64,000 bases of DNA from Rotaria socialis (GCA_905331475.1 CAJNYU010004421.1:1-64000); one strand, 5' to 3'; counted from the stretch's first letter, positions 38,475-51,096 are shown. Notes: generated by a model not told the origin, from the letters alone. Numbers and translations: made by a program.

Positions 38475-39355
38475 ATGGTAAAACGAGTAAATGTTCATGT
38501 ATCCGACTAACTTTATGAATTCATTTACAGGGTGGACAGCTTACTACCAATAACCATACAGTTGCGCCTTTGTTTTCTCCAGCAATCAACGACGCTCTCC
38601 AAGAGTGTGAATTCTCTCGCAGCTTATTTTTAGCAATGAGTAGCGAAACGGAAGTTTCAACTCCAATAAGCTCACTTATACAACGCCTTCGTAGTATTGG
38701 TCTTTATATCAACGATGCAGCGCGAGGTTCCATCCGTACCATCGGTCACGTTGGAAATATGACCAACAATCTCAAGTTAGGGTTTGATAATTTTTTGCAT
38801 TAGTCACATCTCGATACGTACTTCATATCGAGGGTTAGCAATTCGTTGATAATAATACTTGAAGAGCAGTATTAAATCATCACTTGCTCTTATCATTATT
38901 TACATATTCATTTTGAAATAAATTTCATGTCATTTCTTAATTTCAGTGCAATGCTCACTCGAGAGCAGAGAGAGCATTTGGCTCCTGATCTACGTGCCAT
39001 GCAAAGAGAGATAGTGACAACATATGTGGCTTGCCAAGCGGCTGATAACGAAATATGGCATAGTATTTGTCAGGCTGTGCACGAAGATCCTGCGTTGTGC
39101 GAAGATCACCTCGCTATTCAGTGTGTTGATGCAATCGAAGAACATCGGAATAGACTGCAAGCATTGCCAGCAACCGTCGAAACTTTGCGTGAGCGCAGCA
39201 ATACTCTAGAATCGATGCAATCACAGTTAAGCTTACTAGAAGAGCAAGCGGAACGTTTAAGCCCAAATAGTCGTTTGAAGAAACTTTTGCAAATATTTAA
39301 CAAGGCTTTGGAAGCGTTCAACCATTTACTGAAAGGGTTTATGAAATGCTTCTAG
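38475..39355 (+). CDS. hypothetical helical protein starting MGGQ
   Basis: I do not recognise this gene. Splicing 38475-38477, 38531-38775 and 38947-39355 gives 218 residues in frame. The first coding exon would contribute only the ATG (donor GTAAAA). The resulting start MGGQLTTNNHT has Gly at position 2, as in N-myristoylated proteins, but the rest of that signal is weak. The protein is predicted mostly alpha-helical: a Ser/Leu-rich first third, then a charged region (MLTREQREHLAPDLRAMQRE) and a coiled-coil-like stretch (TLESMQSQLSLLEEQAERL), ending in a hydrophobic/basic tail (NHLLKGFMKCF). There is no TM segment or signal peptide. Base composition is visibly less AT-rich than the flanks. 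It converges with RAB28, with 555 bases between the stops. Confidence 0.6.
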
Positions 39356-39910
39356 ACAAATCAGTCCGAAACAATTTCTTCTTTTCGTGATGTTTTTCTA
39401 AGCTAGATATTTTTTTATTTCATAATTATGAAAGAAAGCTGCAGACACGATCATTTCGGAATTAAAAAAGTGCAACATGATGTAGCTATCATTGTGAGAG
39501 TGGGCATGGGGTGCAACTAGGAGTGTTAAACTCCCACTTTTTAGACGACTTCTCTCAAAAAATGGAACGATACAGTTAGGTAAATTATTTTTTCGAGTTT
39601 CATTTTTCCGTGTTCTTCCATGCGGTAATAATTGCAGATGTCTATTTCATTTCAATCAAAACTTACTCATCGTAAATTGGGCTCATTAAAGTTTGTCTAT
39701 AAAAACTTTCAGTTCAATTCTTCTAGCCATTGTTAAGATATGACCACATTAAGATTCCTTGGATCAATATGTCCATAAAAAATTGAGTATTCAATATTTT
39801 TCAGAAAACTTTTATTTTCCCTTAAAGGCGTGAAAATTCCTACGTTAAAAGAAAAGTTCACAAATTAAATTGCACAAAATCTATACGTAAACGTAAAAAA
39901 AAAGAAAAGC
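39356..39910. other. noncoding stretch between convergent genes
   Basis: This holds the 3' UTRs of the helical hypothetical gene (+) and RAB28 (-). A minus-strand AATAAA lies near 39810, about 100 bases past the RAB28 stop. Nothing else was identified. Confidence 0.5.
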
Positions 39911-41021
39911 TTATTGTAAACTACAAATAGATGTTCGCGTGCGATTTGGCGTTGCCAAGGGTTTATCAAACATGGCACTTTGTGGTTCTTGTCGAACAAT
40001 TGTTGCTGTTATAATCGGCGTTGCATCAGTATCAGTTTTCGGTAGCACAATATGCATTAAATGAGCTGCAGCTTGACGAAATATAGTTTCAATCGATTCT
40101 CCAGTTTTAGCCGAAGCAAAATATGCTAACATGTCTCGATCTTTGGCAAATTCATGATGTTTTTCAGCTTTAACAGCACGTAAATGTTGAAGATCATCTA
40201 AAAATGATTTTTTTTTTTTTAAATAAACTTTTACGATCATGTCTTGATATATAATGAAGAATTCTGAACAGTATAGCGTGACCGGTAAATATTAAACTTT
40301 TTGTTTGAAGTACGGTATTTTGTCAGATCATTTTTTTTTCTTATTCACTTCATAATTATTCTCGCTGATCTGTTTGATGAACCCACAGAAAATCTAAGGA
40401 TATAATTTCTGGCATCTGCTCATACAAAATCTCTCGCAATGAATCTCTATAAAAATAAATATTTGAAGAATGTTCCTATCGACTCACTTTTGTTCCCAAC
40501 AAGTACAAATAATGGTTTTCGGCCAGCACAATATTTCAATACAGTAGAATACCAATCTTCGAGATTTTCAAAACTTTGCAAATTTGTTATATCGTAAACA
40601 AGTAAAACAATCTATAAGAGAAAAAAGCGATTCCATAAATTGCAATTCGTTTATTAAAATTTACATCGGCTCCATAGATATATTTATCCAACATAGCACC
40701 ACCCAAGGTTTGACCACCCACATCATTGACGGCCAATGTCACATTATAGGAGCCTGAAAAACGATAAAAGACATTATCATCAAGCCATTTAAATTAATTT
40801 TTACGTGTTAAATTAATTCTTTTTAAATAATAATCAATTCCCAGTGTTTGGTTATAGTCACGATGGAATGAATCCTTTGAGAATCTTTCAGAAATCGACG
40901 TCTAAAATGACAGTCATCAGTCTTAAAAAGAAATTTAGTAACATACTTTGCCTGAACTACCATCACCGAGTATAACAATTTTTATTTGCTTTTCATTGGC
41001 TTCTTCTTCCGAATCAGACAT
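39911..41021 (-). CDS. RAB28: RAB28 small GTPase
   Basis: Five exons (40947-41021, 40805-40901, 40665-40753, 40488-40611, 39911-40197) give 223 residues; human RAB28 has 221. It starts [20 protein letters not shown], close to the human start. G1 is GDGSSGKTS, switch II is NDVGGQT followed by the RAB28 signature [13 protein letters not shown]4 is NKND and G5 is SAKTG. It ends CSLQ, a CaaX box whose final Gln favours farnesylation, as in human RAB28 (CAVQ) and unlike most Rabs. RAB28 is a ciliary GTPase tied to BBSome and IFT trafficking and to extracellular vesicle or disc shedding. The residue before the DxGGQ motif is Asn where human has Trp. The start is fixed by similarity. Confidence 0.96.
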
Positions 41022-44000
41022 TTTAAACGTTTAATTGAATTCGTATAGTAGTTGTTTCATAAACGTATGGCGAGAACATCTATCGACTAGACATACACAC
41101 GCTATTGCCTTGACATCAACCTCAACCATCGAAAGCGACATCTTTTCCGATAATGAAAAAACATCCTTTGAATAAGATGTGATGCTGTGCTGCGTTGGTA
41201 TTTGCGCACGTTTATTGAACCGTACGCGTATCGAATGGCACGACCTGCAAATACTTCCTATTCCATTTGTGACTAATTTTTAAAAACAAAACAACGCATA
41301 TTGTTAGTTTGCTTCGTTAACTTTTTTTGTCGGCGTACTTCATTTCCTTGTATTTCGTGTTTTGCATATGTGCTTATTATTGAAAATAATTGCTCAAAAA
41401 TTAAATTTATATTACATATCAATTACAGCAGAAGTGTTGCGGTTTTTAATAATCTATTGTTAAATATTTACAATGGAATAAGAAACTAAATACCATATTT
41501 AGCTCGATTTATTGTTGAAAAATCAATTATGACTATACTATTTCTAATGTCGAGACTTTTATTCATGGTAGAAGTGGTCTGATTAAAATGAATACAGAAT
41601 TGTATGTAAATCTCTTGAGATATAATGCTTACTCCACTGAGTAGCTTATAGATTCCTTCTGATTTACAGACATATCAACTTAAATAGCTTATCAATAAAT
41701 TACACACGTTTCTGTTTCGCATATGTTGATATGGCGATAACAACAAGAAACGATAGTGATGATGCTACAGTGCTCATTTATTTCGTTCTTATTCATCAAT
41801 GTAACGAATTGAATTTTGTATTCCATCTCCCTCTTTATATATATATATATATATATAATATAAATGATTTAATAATTAAACAGAAGATATTGATATATTT
41901 TTTTTCTTCGTCAATGACTATTGATTAACTAATTATGAAAGAAAATCATGTTTTTGCTTGTTTACTGATAATATAACTGAAGAAGTTGGTTGAAGATGTG
42001 TGTAAACATATGCTTACTGTAATAACATAAAAACTCTTACGCCATGTATCTTGTACTATCAGAACAAGGACAACAAATCAATTATGCTTATTCTTTATTT
42101 TTTCGAAAATCATATTATTTGCTTTGTGCAATATTCGGCCGGCGTTTTACACTTCCTGTATGCCAGCACCATTTAGTAAAAAGAAAAAAACGAGAAGAGT
42201 GATGCAGGCGAAAAATCGTACTAAGAGAAAAGAATGCTAATGATCGACGTCATGTGACAATGCGCTGCATCCATCTATAATTGTGTATCTTAAAAAAGCC
42301 ACATGCCTTATTAAAAAGATAGAGCATATAGAAACTATGCACTTAGTTATCTTTTTATTAGATTACGCATATGGTTCTGATATGCCTCTAGGTAAGTACA
42401 AATAAGATTATTAATAACAAAATCATATAGAATAATATGGTAGGCAGACTTTTTGCGATTCATATTTCCTTTCAATGCTTTTGTCTGAGGCAGCAACATT
42501 TTAAACAAGCAAATGTATCGTTTTATTTTCAATAGGGAAAGCGTGATAAGTTTGACATGTTTATGAATTATTTATCGTTTTATTCGTATCGACAACCGTG
42601 AACAACTGAGTATAATAAGAAGAAAGAAGAAAAATCTACTTCTGGTACAGTCAACTCATATTAACAAAGAAACAGAAAAAGACGAAGCTTGAATAGGATT
42701 GACTATTACGATTATTTTTAACATCATCATTTCGCATTCGAACTCCCAGTTGAGAGAACGCCATGCATACATAAATAAGGTCTTTATACAAGCACGATCG
42801 CGGAGAAGAATCGTTCGTTTTACTTATATATATATATCCATCGATATCTATATACAAATAAAATAGCGAACGAGATTTTCATGTCGTATTAATAGACGAT
42901 CTAGACTAGTTTGCAATGTAATGGAAAACTCTGTTTTCAATCTATTCATTGTACGAACAAAAGAGAGAGAGAGAGAGAGCTTTCAATGCTCTTTAATTAT
43001 TGGAGAATATTTTGCTCGAGAATGTCGACACAATCTAAATCGTATTCTCTTAGTTTTGTGAGCTGAGGTTAATATTACTAGTACGGAAAGAAGATTCTTT
43101 TATTTATAATATGCATATTTTTTTTTTCTCACAGATGATGGCCAATAGAAGACGTATTCAAGTAGGTTTTTCATTGATTAAACTATATTTTAATGGGCAC
43201 GCACACATTATAATGTCCCACCGTGCTCAAGTTCGACATCTCGGAAAATGTGTCTTAATTATGTATGCATTTTTATTTGTGTATCATGAGGACGATGCTC
43301 TTAGATAGCGACATGTATTTTGTCGCTTCAAGTCCATTATTCATTTTCTATTTGATGGTCAAATTTGTGAATCTAATTTAATACGTTTCTGAAAATCGGA
43401 TATATTCTAACTCTAATTACCTGCGGTGGAATTAGATTTTTTTCTTTCGTTTGCTATGTCGGGTGCATAATCTCAACGAATTTTGTTGTAATCAGGAACT
43501 GTAGAAGCTGGCAAAAAAAAATCATTAACGGATATTACATCTGATTTCATTCTATATTTTTAGTTAAGCTCATAAATGGATCTCATTTGTTCTAGAAGTC
43601 AGTTTTTTCTCTTTCTTTCAGATCTCTAGATCTCGTCTTCACGATGCGTGCTTTTCTTATCACTTCAATGGCATTTAAACATTAAAAATTGCTCTTATCA
43701 TGCATTAGGTTTTGTTTCATTTTTATTCTTCTTATATGCATGGAATGCTACCAACAGGCTAACAAATAACCGCTCTAACAAAAGGAAAGATAATCAGTAA
43801 GTTCTGTTTATGCAAAACGTCTTCTTATTTTTTGCATGTCTTGATTATAATAAATAATTGTTTGCATGGTCGGCATTAAAAAGACAATATATATGTATAT
43901 ATAATTAATTCTATTATGAATAAAAACATACTATATTTGAACGCATTTAATTATTTATATTCAGCGTATATATATTTTTCGCTTGTTAGCTCTAATGATC

Positions 44001-45328
44001 CTTTTCAATAAACATGTTCGTGTCTACAAGCTAGTAGAAGACAAAAGAGAACAAAATATATTGCTGAACTCTTGCTGGAGATCGTATTTTCATTAGCTAT
44101 AATTCTGAGAAGTCAAGATATTCTCAAATACAAAGTGTTAGAACAAAAGAATGCCTTTTGGAAATGCCACGACAGTGACAAAGTACTTGTAATAGAGCTC
44201 TATTTATGGCCTAATGAGCTCGTTTTTCTCTTGTCATCAGAGAATACAGGAAAGATTTTCAACATTGTTAAGCACAGAATTCTATATAGAGATTAGAGTT
44301 ATGATAGAAATTGTTTGTGCAAAAAATAAAATTTCATCGGCTGAAGACCAGATCTTTTCCTGCTAATAACTCGATTAGAGTTAAATTTGATGAAATGTAT
44401 TCTTAGATACTTTTGTGCTAGAGTACTTAGAATAATTCGAGACGAGAGAATTATTTTGTCGTCGATGTGTCTTCTATTTGATCCATTTGTGCACTAAAAG
44501 AAGAGTGTAATAAGAAAGCTATTTATTTTCTCTCGTGCTGCATGCATGAGGAAGATTGAACAAGTTCCAAGACCTGTTTACATAGTGTAAACAATAGCAA
44601 GAAGAGCGATGACATGCATCCATAGTCTTTTATAAAAGAAAGGCAAAAATATGTGAATTGATTGATCCAAACAAATGCAATCAGTGGCGTTTTTATCGTC
44701 TGCATCCATTTAGTGTATTCACTTTGTTACTTATATTTTTCTTTTTCTCCGGCTATATATATTCTAAATTTTTACATCCCCTATTCTACCTTTTTTTCTC
44801 AGATAATTATAAAATTTCCATACAAAAAGACAAATTAGATTTAGAAAACGACTATTTTGCGTAAGTAATTTGGCCTTATCTATACATAGAGATACAAATT
44901 TCCGTGCTATCTATAGGCAAAAATCAGGTAGCAACGCAATATAATGTGTCAAATTAAGATCGTGTTAGAAATAACCGTTATTTTATTCATTGTTCAATGA
45001 GACCTTTAGGTCAAATGGTTCTTTCATAAAAAAGGAAGTTTGATTTTTAAATGGCTAAGAGAATAATTTTTATGAGAATTTTCTTTTTCTTCTTTATTTC
45101 GATCTCTTCATAGACGCTTCTATTATTTATTGTGCGAACCAGTGTACATATTTAAATAAAAACGAACAAAATCAATTAAAATATCAAGTAGATCTCTCTT
45201 ATTCCATCTTCTGGGCAAATATCCGTTTTGATTAAATAAACATTTATCAACAGCAGCAAGGACAATATACCTAGTCAAATACGTCAACTATTTATGTTAA
45301 AATGCCATTTTTTCTGCGGATTTATAGG

Positions 45329-45329
<1 letters not shown>

Positions 45330-45361
<32 letters not shown>

Positions 45362-45376
45362 GAGAGAGAGAGAGAG
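45330..45376. repeat. compound TA/GA microsatellite
   Basis: A TA run with one interruption passes directly into a GA run. Simple repeat. Confidence 0.85.
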
Positions 45377-45596
45377 GAGAGAGAAAGTTCCTTAATTATT
45401 TAACCAATTTATTTTGCATTCCCGAGTATGTCCCATAGGAAATATAATAAGAGAAAACTTACGGCGTTTATTTTCGAGTTGATAGATTGTATACTATTTA
45501 AATGACATTGATAAATGTCGAATGTTCTGTGCCAAATAAGTTCATCGCTTCTTCTTTTCTTTCGATTAGTCGAAGAAGTCGGTGTTTTGAAGCTAG

Positions 45597-45632
45597 AAGA
45601 AGAAGAAGAAGAAGAAGAAGAAGAAGAAGAAG
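45597..45632. repeat. GAA trinucleotide run
   Basis: About twelve GAA units in noncoding DNA, a purine-only tract capable in principle of triplex formation. Confidence 0.85.
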
Positions 45633-46043
45633 GCGAAATAAGCCATGAATTAATAGATCGTGTCGACTAAGTATAGAGACCTATCATTTTTATCATGAAA
45701 ATCCTATTTAACTAATTGACAACTGCGTTGATTAATAGGAAAATGATTTATTAGTAGTTATATGGATGCAGATGATTTCGTTTTTCTATGAAACCCTGTG
45801 TAACTCGTGTATAATGAAAAAATTATTCATTAATAAAATAAGTATACGAACAATCTTCTTATGAGCAATCATTCTAAAAAGGCATCAAGTTAACATGATT
45901 ATAGAGACACTTAATAATACGAGTTCATCTTATTCTTTCTTTTCGCTGCATACGATATATAAGTTAATTTGTTTATAATTCTAGTGAAGACAGAACATTA
46001 AATATTGCTATTATTAAATAAATAGAAGAGAGAAATATTGTGT

Positions 46044-46069
46044 CTCGCTCGCTCGCTCGCTCGCTCGTT
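46044..46069. repeat. CTCG tetranucleotide run
   Basis: Six CTCG units, GC-rich against an AT-rich background, upstream of the amine receptor start. Confidence 0.85.
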
Positions 46070-46226
46070 GAATGTAGATGAAAACATATTTGAGTGTAAA
46101 ACTACACAATAAACGATATACAGAGAAAATAAGAGGAAGCTATTATTCGAAATTTTCTTTATTTCGATTTGAATAGCCTAGTGGCAGGCATTCACTAAAA
46201 ACATGCTTTTACGGGCTTGAAGAAAA

Positions 46227-48541
46227 ATGCGACATATTTTTCTAAGCCTTAACGAGAGGGAAAATAAACATTCTTCCATTGTGTTTTTTTTGTTTCTTTT
46301 CCTTTTAGTGCAACTACCATTGACAATATCTATTCATCGCGGTGAGGTTGAAGGTTTATACGTGCCAAATTTTGATTTAAGCAATGATTATTCCAATAAT
46401 AATAATAATAATAATATTCTTCTACCATTAAATATAAGCAATATCGATTGGTATTTGGTTTCGTCGAGCGATTCAACTATGGCTCTATTATCTCCTCCGG
46501 CACTGAACTTTTTTACTTCAATTAATACAACCTCGATTATAGCCCCTCCATTACCATCGCTTATTCGTCCGATGTCACTGGTTAAAGTATTACCTGTTGC
46601 ATTCGTTCTTTCGAGTATTGTTGTTTTATGTATATGCGGAAATGTACTTGTTATCTTATCTGTTTTTACATTTCGACCATTACGAACTGTACAAAATTTT
46701 TTTATTGTTTCACTTGCTTTTTCTGATATGTTTGTTGCCATTCTCGTTATGCCATTTCATATTGTCACACATATACTAAAACGATGGATATTCGGTAAAA
46801 TCATGTGTCAAATTTTTGTCACGTCTGATGTTCTTCTATGCACTTCATCAATATTAAATCTTTGTGCTATTGCGGTAAATATTTATTATTTTATTGTGAA
46901 GAAAATCTAGCTTTATTTTTATGTGTGATTTTAGCTCGATCGTTATTGGGCTATAAGTGATCCGATACATTATGCTCGTCAACGTACAATACGACGTGTA
47001 TTTCTGATGATTATGCTTGTATGGATGTTATCAGCAACTATATCAATTCCACCAATCATAGCAGCCATGCTTGGTTCACGAGAATTACAGAATTTTAATG
47101 AATTTCAACAATGTGAATTATCAAATAATAAAGCTTATGTTATTTATTCCGCTTGCGGTTCATTTTATATACCAGCGTTAATTATGACGATTGTTTATGC
47201 ACATGTTTTCATTGAAACAAAAAAACGTTTTCGTGAAAGAGCTAAAGGTTAGAGTCTGCTGTTTTTTTTCTCTTCATCATTACACCATTCTCTGCATGAC
47301 AATAATGAGCCTTTCTAAGTATAGACGGAGTCGATTTTTTTGTTATTATCTATGTGCCGGTCGTATCAAATGATTTACATCGTTCTAATGACTAAAGCAA
47401 TTATGCCTTTTTTCTGGTGTAAATTTGAAATTCTATGTAAAAAAAAACTAATTAGTTTTTATGTATGTTTTTTTTTATAGCCGCGGCTAAACTAGCAAGA
47501 GCTACTCGAACAGATAATAATCCATTAACGCCAACTGATATAGCAATGGATAATAATATTAAACACAAGCATCATCATCATCATCATCATCATCGGCATC
47601 ATCACAAAAAGCATGCGACAAAATCATCGCAAACTCATTCAGCTGGTTCGTCATTAAAATCTTCACAATCCAACGGTAGTGTAGTAGACAACATCAGTTT
47701 GGATGATCCGGAAGAAATTATGCGAGCAAACCTATCGCGAGCATCAAGCAGTAACCATCCAATTGGATGTCAACTAAAGGATATTAATACGTCGCCCGAG
47801 TTAATTTTAATCAATGCTGATAACGATAATGTACTTCAGAAAGGTAAGGATTAAGGTAGACTTTTTTTCTCTTGCGCAAGACCTATGAAATCTTAACTGT
47901 GTGTTTCTCGAGAAAATTAGCATTGAAACTGTTTTAAAGAGATTTTGAAGTCTTCCCTTGTTTATTCTCGATTTCAAAGAAGAAAAAAATAGTTTAACTT
48001 TCAATAGAAAAATTCAATTATTTATTTAGCTGCAGATGCATTAGCAATTCCGTTATTTGGACAATATCCAACTGATGAAAAAAATATCGAAAATGGCTTT
48101 CTCGTTCAACAACAACATGCTGCTGTACAAACTACGGATTTCTCGAATAAAAAACGTGTTGCATCAAAAGAAATCGGCCGCCGAAGTCTTTTCAAAGGCA
48201 AAAGTCTAGCAACATTGATGAATGAACGACAGAAAATTTCTCTAACACGCGAACGCCGTCTATCACGAACACTTGGAATTATTATCAGTGTTTTTCTTCT
48301 ATGTTGGCTGCCATTTTTTGTGGTTTATATTCTATCCGCTTTTATCGATGTGTCATTGTATATGAAGGAACCATTACCTACACTTATTCTCTGGCTTGGG
48401 TATATAAATAGTGCTTGTAATCCATTGATTTATACGGTTTTTAATGTTGAATTTCGAACAGCATTTAAACGTTTACTATTTCCGCAATCTACACATAATT
48501 CTTTCGCCCAACACTATTCAGCTAAACGAAACAGAAATTAA
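46227..48541 (+). CDS. biogenic amine GPCR, octopamine/tyramine-receptor-like
   Basis: Four exons (46227-46874, 46935-47247, 47481-47843, 48030-48541) give 611 residues. The extracellular N-terminus has a hydrophobic, signal-like stretch, a seven-Asn run and N-glycosylation sequons. TM1 has [12 protein letters not shown]3 has the amine-binding Asp in [10 protein letters not shown] and ends LDRYWAI (a DRY motif); TM5 is [16 protein letters not shown]6 is [19 protein letters not shown]7 is [14 protein letters not shown]. This pattern, with [17 protein letters not shown] before TM6, fits class A octopamine/tyramine or alpha-2-like receptors, which typically signal through Gi/o. The third intracellular loop is about 200 residues and contains a run of His with few interruptions (47563-47613). 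The ligand cannot be fixed from sequence; a dopamine D2-like or 5-HT receptor is the main alternative. Confidence 0.92.
47563..47613 (+). repeat. CAT/CAC run encoding a poly-histidine tract in loop 3
   Basis: The run encodes [18 protein letters not shown] within the third intracellular loop of the amine receptor. It is in frame with the gene, so it is translated unless spliced around. Confidence 0.85.
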
Positions 48542-49614
48542 GAATTTTTTCATATTAATATTTTTTTCTTGTTTCCTTTTTTTTCATGTAGAAATATTTT
48601 TTTTAAATCGTTTGATTTTGTCTAAAAGTTTTATTTTAGACTAATTATTTGATATAATTTGTTGATAATGAGATGATTGATGGTGACATTTGTTATTTGA
48701 ATCGTCACACGTGTACAAGTTTTGTAGCATTGAAGAAAATGTTGTTCTGAATAGTGTCGGATTTCGTTCTCAAACTCATCGTGCGCACTATCCGAGAAAA
48801 ACAGTTTTCCGGTCATCAACATTATTCAGTTGATTGCATCAATGCTTAGCATACGATGACTAGATTCTATATAAGAAAAATTCATGTATCTTATTCTCGT
48901 GTGAATTCGTGGACACATTGATATCTTTATTAACTTGTTACTTCTAGAGACTGTTAATAAAGATCTACGATGAAATATTTTTTCTTATAGCGACATGAAA
49001 ATGTTAAGCGTTATTCTTCACAAGAGAAACAATGTGCCACAGAGTACAAAACAATCACTTCAATGGCAGAAAGTCATCGTGATGAAGTTCTGCTGCTTAA
49101 TAAATTCTATTTATAGATATTTTCACGCAAAAAACACAAAAGAGAGATCAATATATTGTCGAGAATATTATTAATAATATAATATGCGTACATGCTAAGC
49201 ATTCAACAGAATTGCTTGATTGTCATTCACTTCCGATATTAGTTAAATTGACCTTGATAACTTGTACGAAAAATGAACGTTTCCAGTAGTTATATTGAAA
49301 ATTTGTTTTTCTTGAAGATTGCAGATATCAGTAGGGTCATTATCATTAAATCCTTTTTGAAATAGGCCATGTGAGTAATCCCCTCATTCAAACAGTCTAC
49401 AAAGATCGGTCTTTCATAATAATGCTATGCACCAAAATTCCGAATAACGTAACATGAGACGAAGTGGAAACAAGTTTCCGTCCCAAGAGAAACTCTTTTA
49501 TTTTCTGATCAAAATTGTAGATTTTATCTGATGAATTGTAGACACTGAGAAATTTGCATCAATCTCATATATATTTTATATAGCGTTTTAAACACCGAAA
49601 ACGATCACAAACTT

Positions 49615-49636
49615 TGTGTGTGTGTGTGTGTGTGTG
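49615..49636. repeat. TG microsatellite
   Basis: About eleven TG units followed by GGGTGTGTG. Simple repeat. Confidence 0.85.
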
Positions 49637-49747
49637 GGTGTGTGACAAGAAGATCTATACCGGCTCACCAACATCCACACCCAAAATACGTTTTGCTCAA
49701 TTCATTTTACGTCGCAGTTTATCAATTAACATACATTTTCTCATAAG

Positions 49748-50102
49748 ATGACAGATTCGGAAGCAATTATAAAAACTTCTCAACAGCTTAGCACTACTTC
49801 GTTGGCAACAAACGGCTCTAGCTACTGTTCTCATACACAAGATCGTGCAGAACGAATTGCTCGTTTAAAAAAATGTCAGGAAGAATCACAAATGGAGTGT
49901 AATGAGTTTCATTATAGTCACCATTTCAGTTGTTTGTCGAACTAAAAAAGCAACTAATGACTATGAAAATGCTAAATTGACGAGCAAATTGGCATTGACA
50001 TTCAAATTTTTCATTAAAATTGAACAACTATCGGATGGATTATGGTATATATTCCAATTACACGTACAGATAAAACGACTACACAACTTATCAATGATAT
50101 AA
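49748..50102 (+). CDS. doubtful small hypothetical gene in two frames
   Basis: The first frame (49748-49945) starts MTDSEAIIKTSQQL and runs to a charged RAERIARLKKCQEESQME. A second frame continues (to 50102) with CRTKKATNDYENAKL and ends in a short hydrophobic tail. They join in frame only if a 31-base GTAATG...TTTCAG segment is removed, which is very short for an intron, or if there is a frameshift. The joined protein would have about 100 residues. No family is recognised; it may be a decayed or misread gene. Confidence 0.25.
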
Positions 50103-50572
50103 AAAACATTTCTAAATGAACTTTTCGTGTTTTGTTATTAAATAAACATGGCATTCAGATAAAACTTCTGAAACAGACGCAAGTTTTATTTGAATGAAAA
50201 ATGCGGTTATTGGTCTTATCTCCATAACTAATTATTTATATTATTTGTTATCACCAAATCTACAATTTCAATTAGCTCTATATAGTTTCAATGAGAGCTA
50301 TTGAAAACAAAAACATCAAGAGTTTTGAATATTATAAAATGCATGTTTACTATACTCTCTAAAAACAGGCATCATAAGAAACCATTCATGGTTTTAGAGT
50401 ACATGCTGGACTTCTAAAGGTTTCATTGATTCATGAATAAAACACCAAAGTTTCTACTTAATTTAAATTTGTACCTCTTGCTTGAAGATGGTTCCAGCAC
50501 AAGCCGCTTGAACTAAGATGGAACATTTTGAAACGCAGTCTGTTTAACTATCTTGGGAGTGTGGATCCCTAT

Positions 50573-50609
50573 CAGTGGCGTATTTAGGGGGGGGGGGGGN
50601 NNNNNNNNN

Positions 50610-50655
<46 letters not shown>

Positions 50656-50937
50656 AAAATGACTGAAAATTTCCACTTATTGTAAATGGCATTAATCAAA
50701 TATCAATAATATATTCAGAAGGAAACATCCATTTACGCTGAAAATTTTAGAATATTCTAAGGATCATGAGACTTACATATGGAAAAAAATTCATATGAAA
50801 ATTCCATCATTCACGGTTTGGATTTTGGGAATTTGGAATTTTTTTTGAAATCCTAAATCCATCTTTTCCCCCTTGATTAATGTATAATAAAAATATTAGA
50901 TCCCCTCCCCCTTCAGAAAATCTTGGCTATGTCGTTG
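50573..50937. mobile_element. hAT-like nonautonomous element containing the assembly gap
   Basis: The left end reads CAGTGGCGTATTTAGG. The right end, on the other strand, reads CAACGACATAGCCAAG, a diverged match to the CAGTGGCGTAGCCAGG-type termini seen in many invertebrate hAT-like elements. The flanking octamers ATCCCTAT and ATCTCAAT agree at 6 of 8 positions, as expected for an aged hAT target duplication. The interior holds the G run, the N gap and the C run, and no open frame. Confidence 0.5.
50587..50653. other. assembly gap inside a G13 / C44 homopolymer
   Basis: Thirteen G (50587-50599) are followed by ten N (50600-50609) and then 44 C (50610-50653). The Ns mark a gap of unknown real size. 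The switch from G to C suggests a GC homopolymer hairpin, an inverted join or a sequencing artefact. Confidence 0.97.
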
Positions 50938-51096
50938 ATCTCAATGAGATGAACATACGCACCGACATCCACACTTTGTGAGGGCGTGTGCCATTTCTTT
51001 CCACTCTCAAACATCCATATCTTACACATACTACATATATTGTGAGATTGTATTTGATCAAAAACGCACAAGCACAACAAGTTCGAAACATTGAAG

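Larger units (their letters stand above)
41022..46226. other. 5.2 kb noncoding, microsatellite-rich region
   Basis: The region lies between the divergent RAB28 (-) and amine receptor (+) genes. I see no credible exon; the frames at 44072-44296 and 44658-44864 look AT-driven. It holds TA runs near 41836 and 45332, GA runs near 42964 and 45361, a GAA run at 45597-45632 and a CTCG tetranucleotide run at 46044-46069, only about 160 bases before the receptor's first ATG. Confidence 0.55.
48542..51096. other. noncoding region with a TG repeat, a small doubtful gene and a hAT-like element
   Basis: The region lies between the amine receptor (+) and the large receptor (-). It contains a TG run at 49615-49636, a doubtful small gene at 49748-50102 and the gap-bearing hAT-like element at 50573-50937. 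The rest shows nothing recognisable. Confidence 0.5.

Noticed and set aside
28491-41021. KIF17 and RAB28 as a ciliary gene cluster
   Set aside because: Both act in cilia, but they lie 8 kb apart with unrelated genes between them and on opposite strands. Animal genomes rarely cluster such genes, so I treat the proximity as chance.
45330-46069. Clustered TA, GA, GAA and CTCG repeats as a possible origin or regulatory array
   Set aside because: They are ordinary microsatellites of different unit types in noncoding DNA, with no spacing pattern, so neither a CRISPR array nor iterons.
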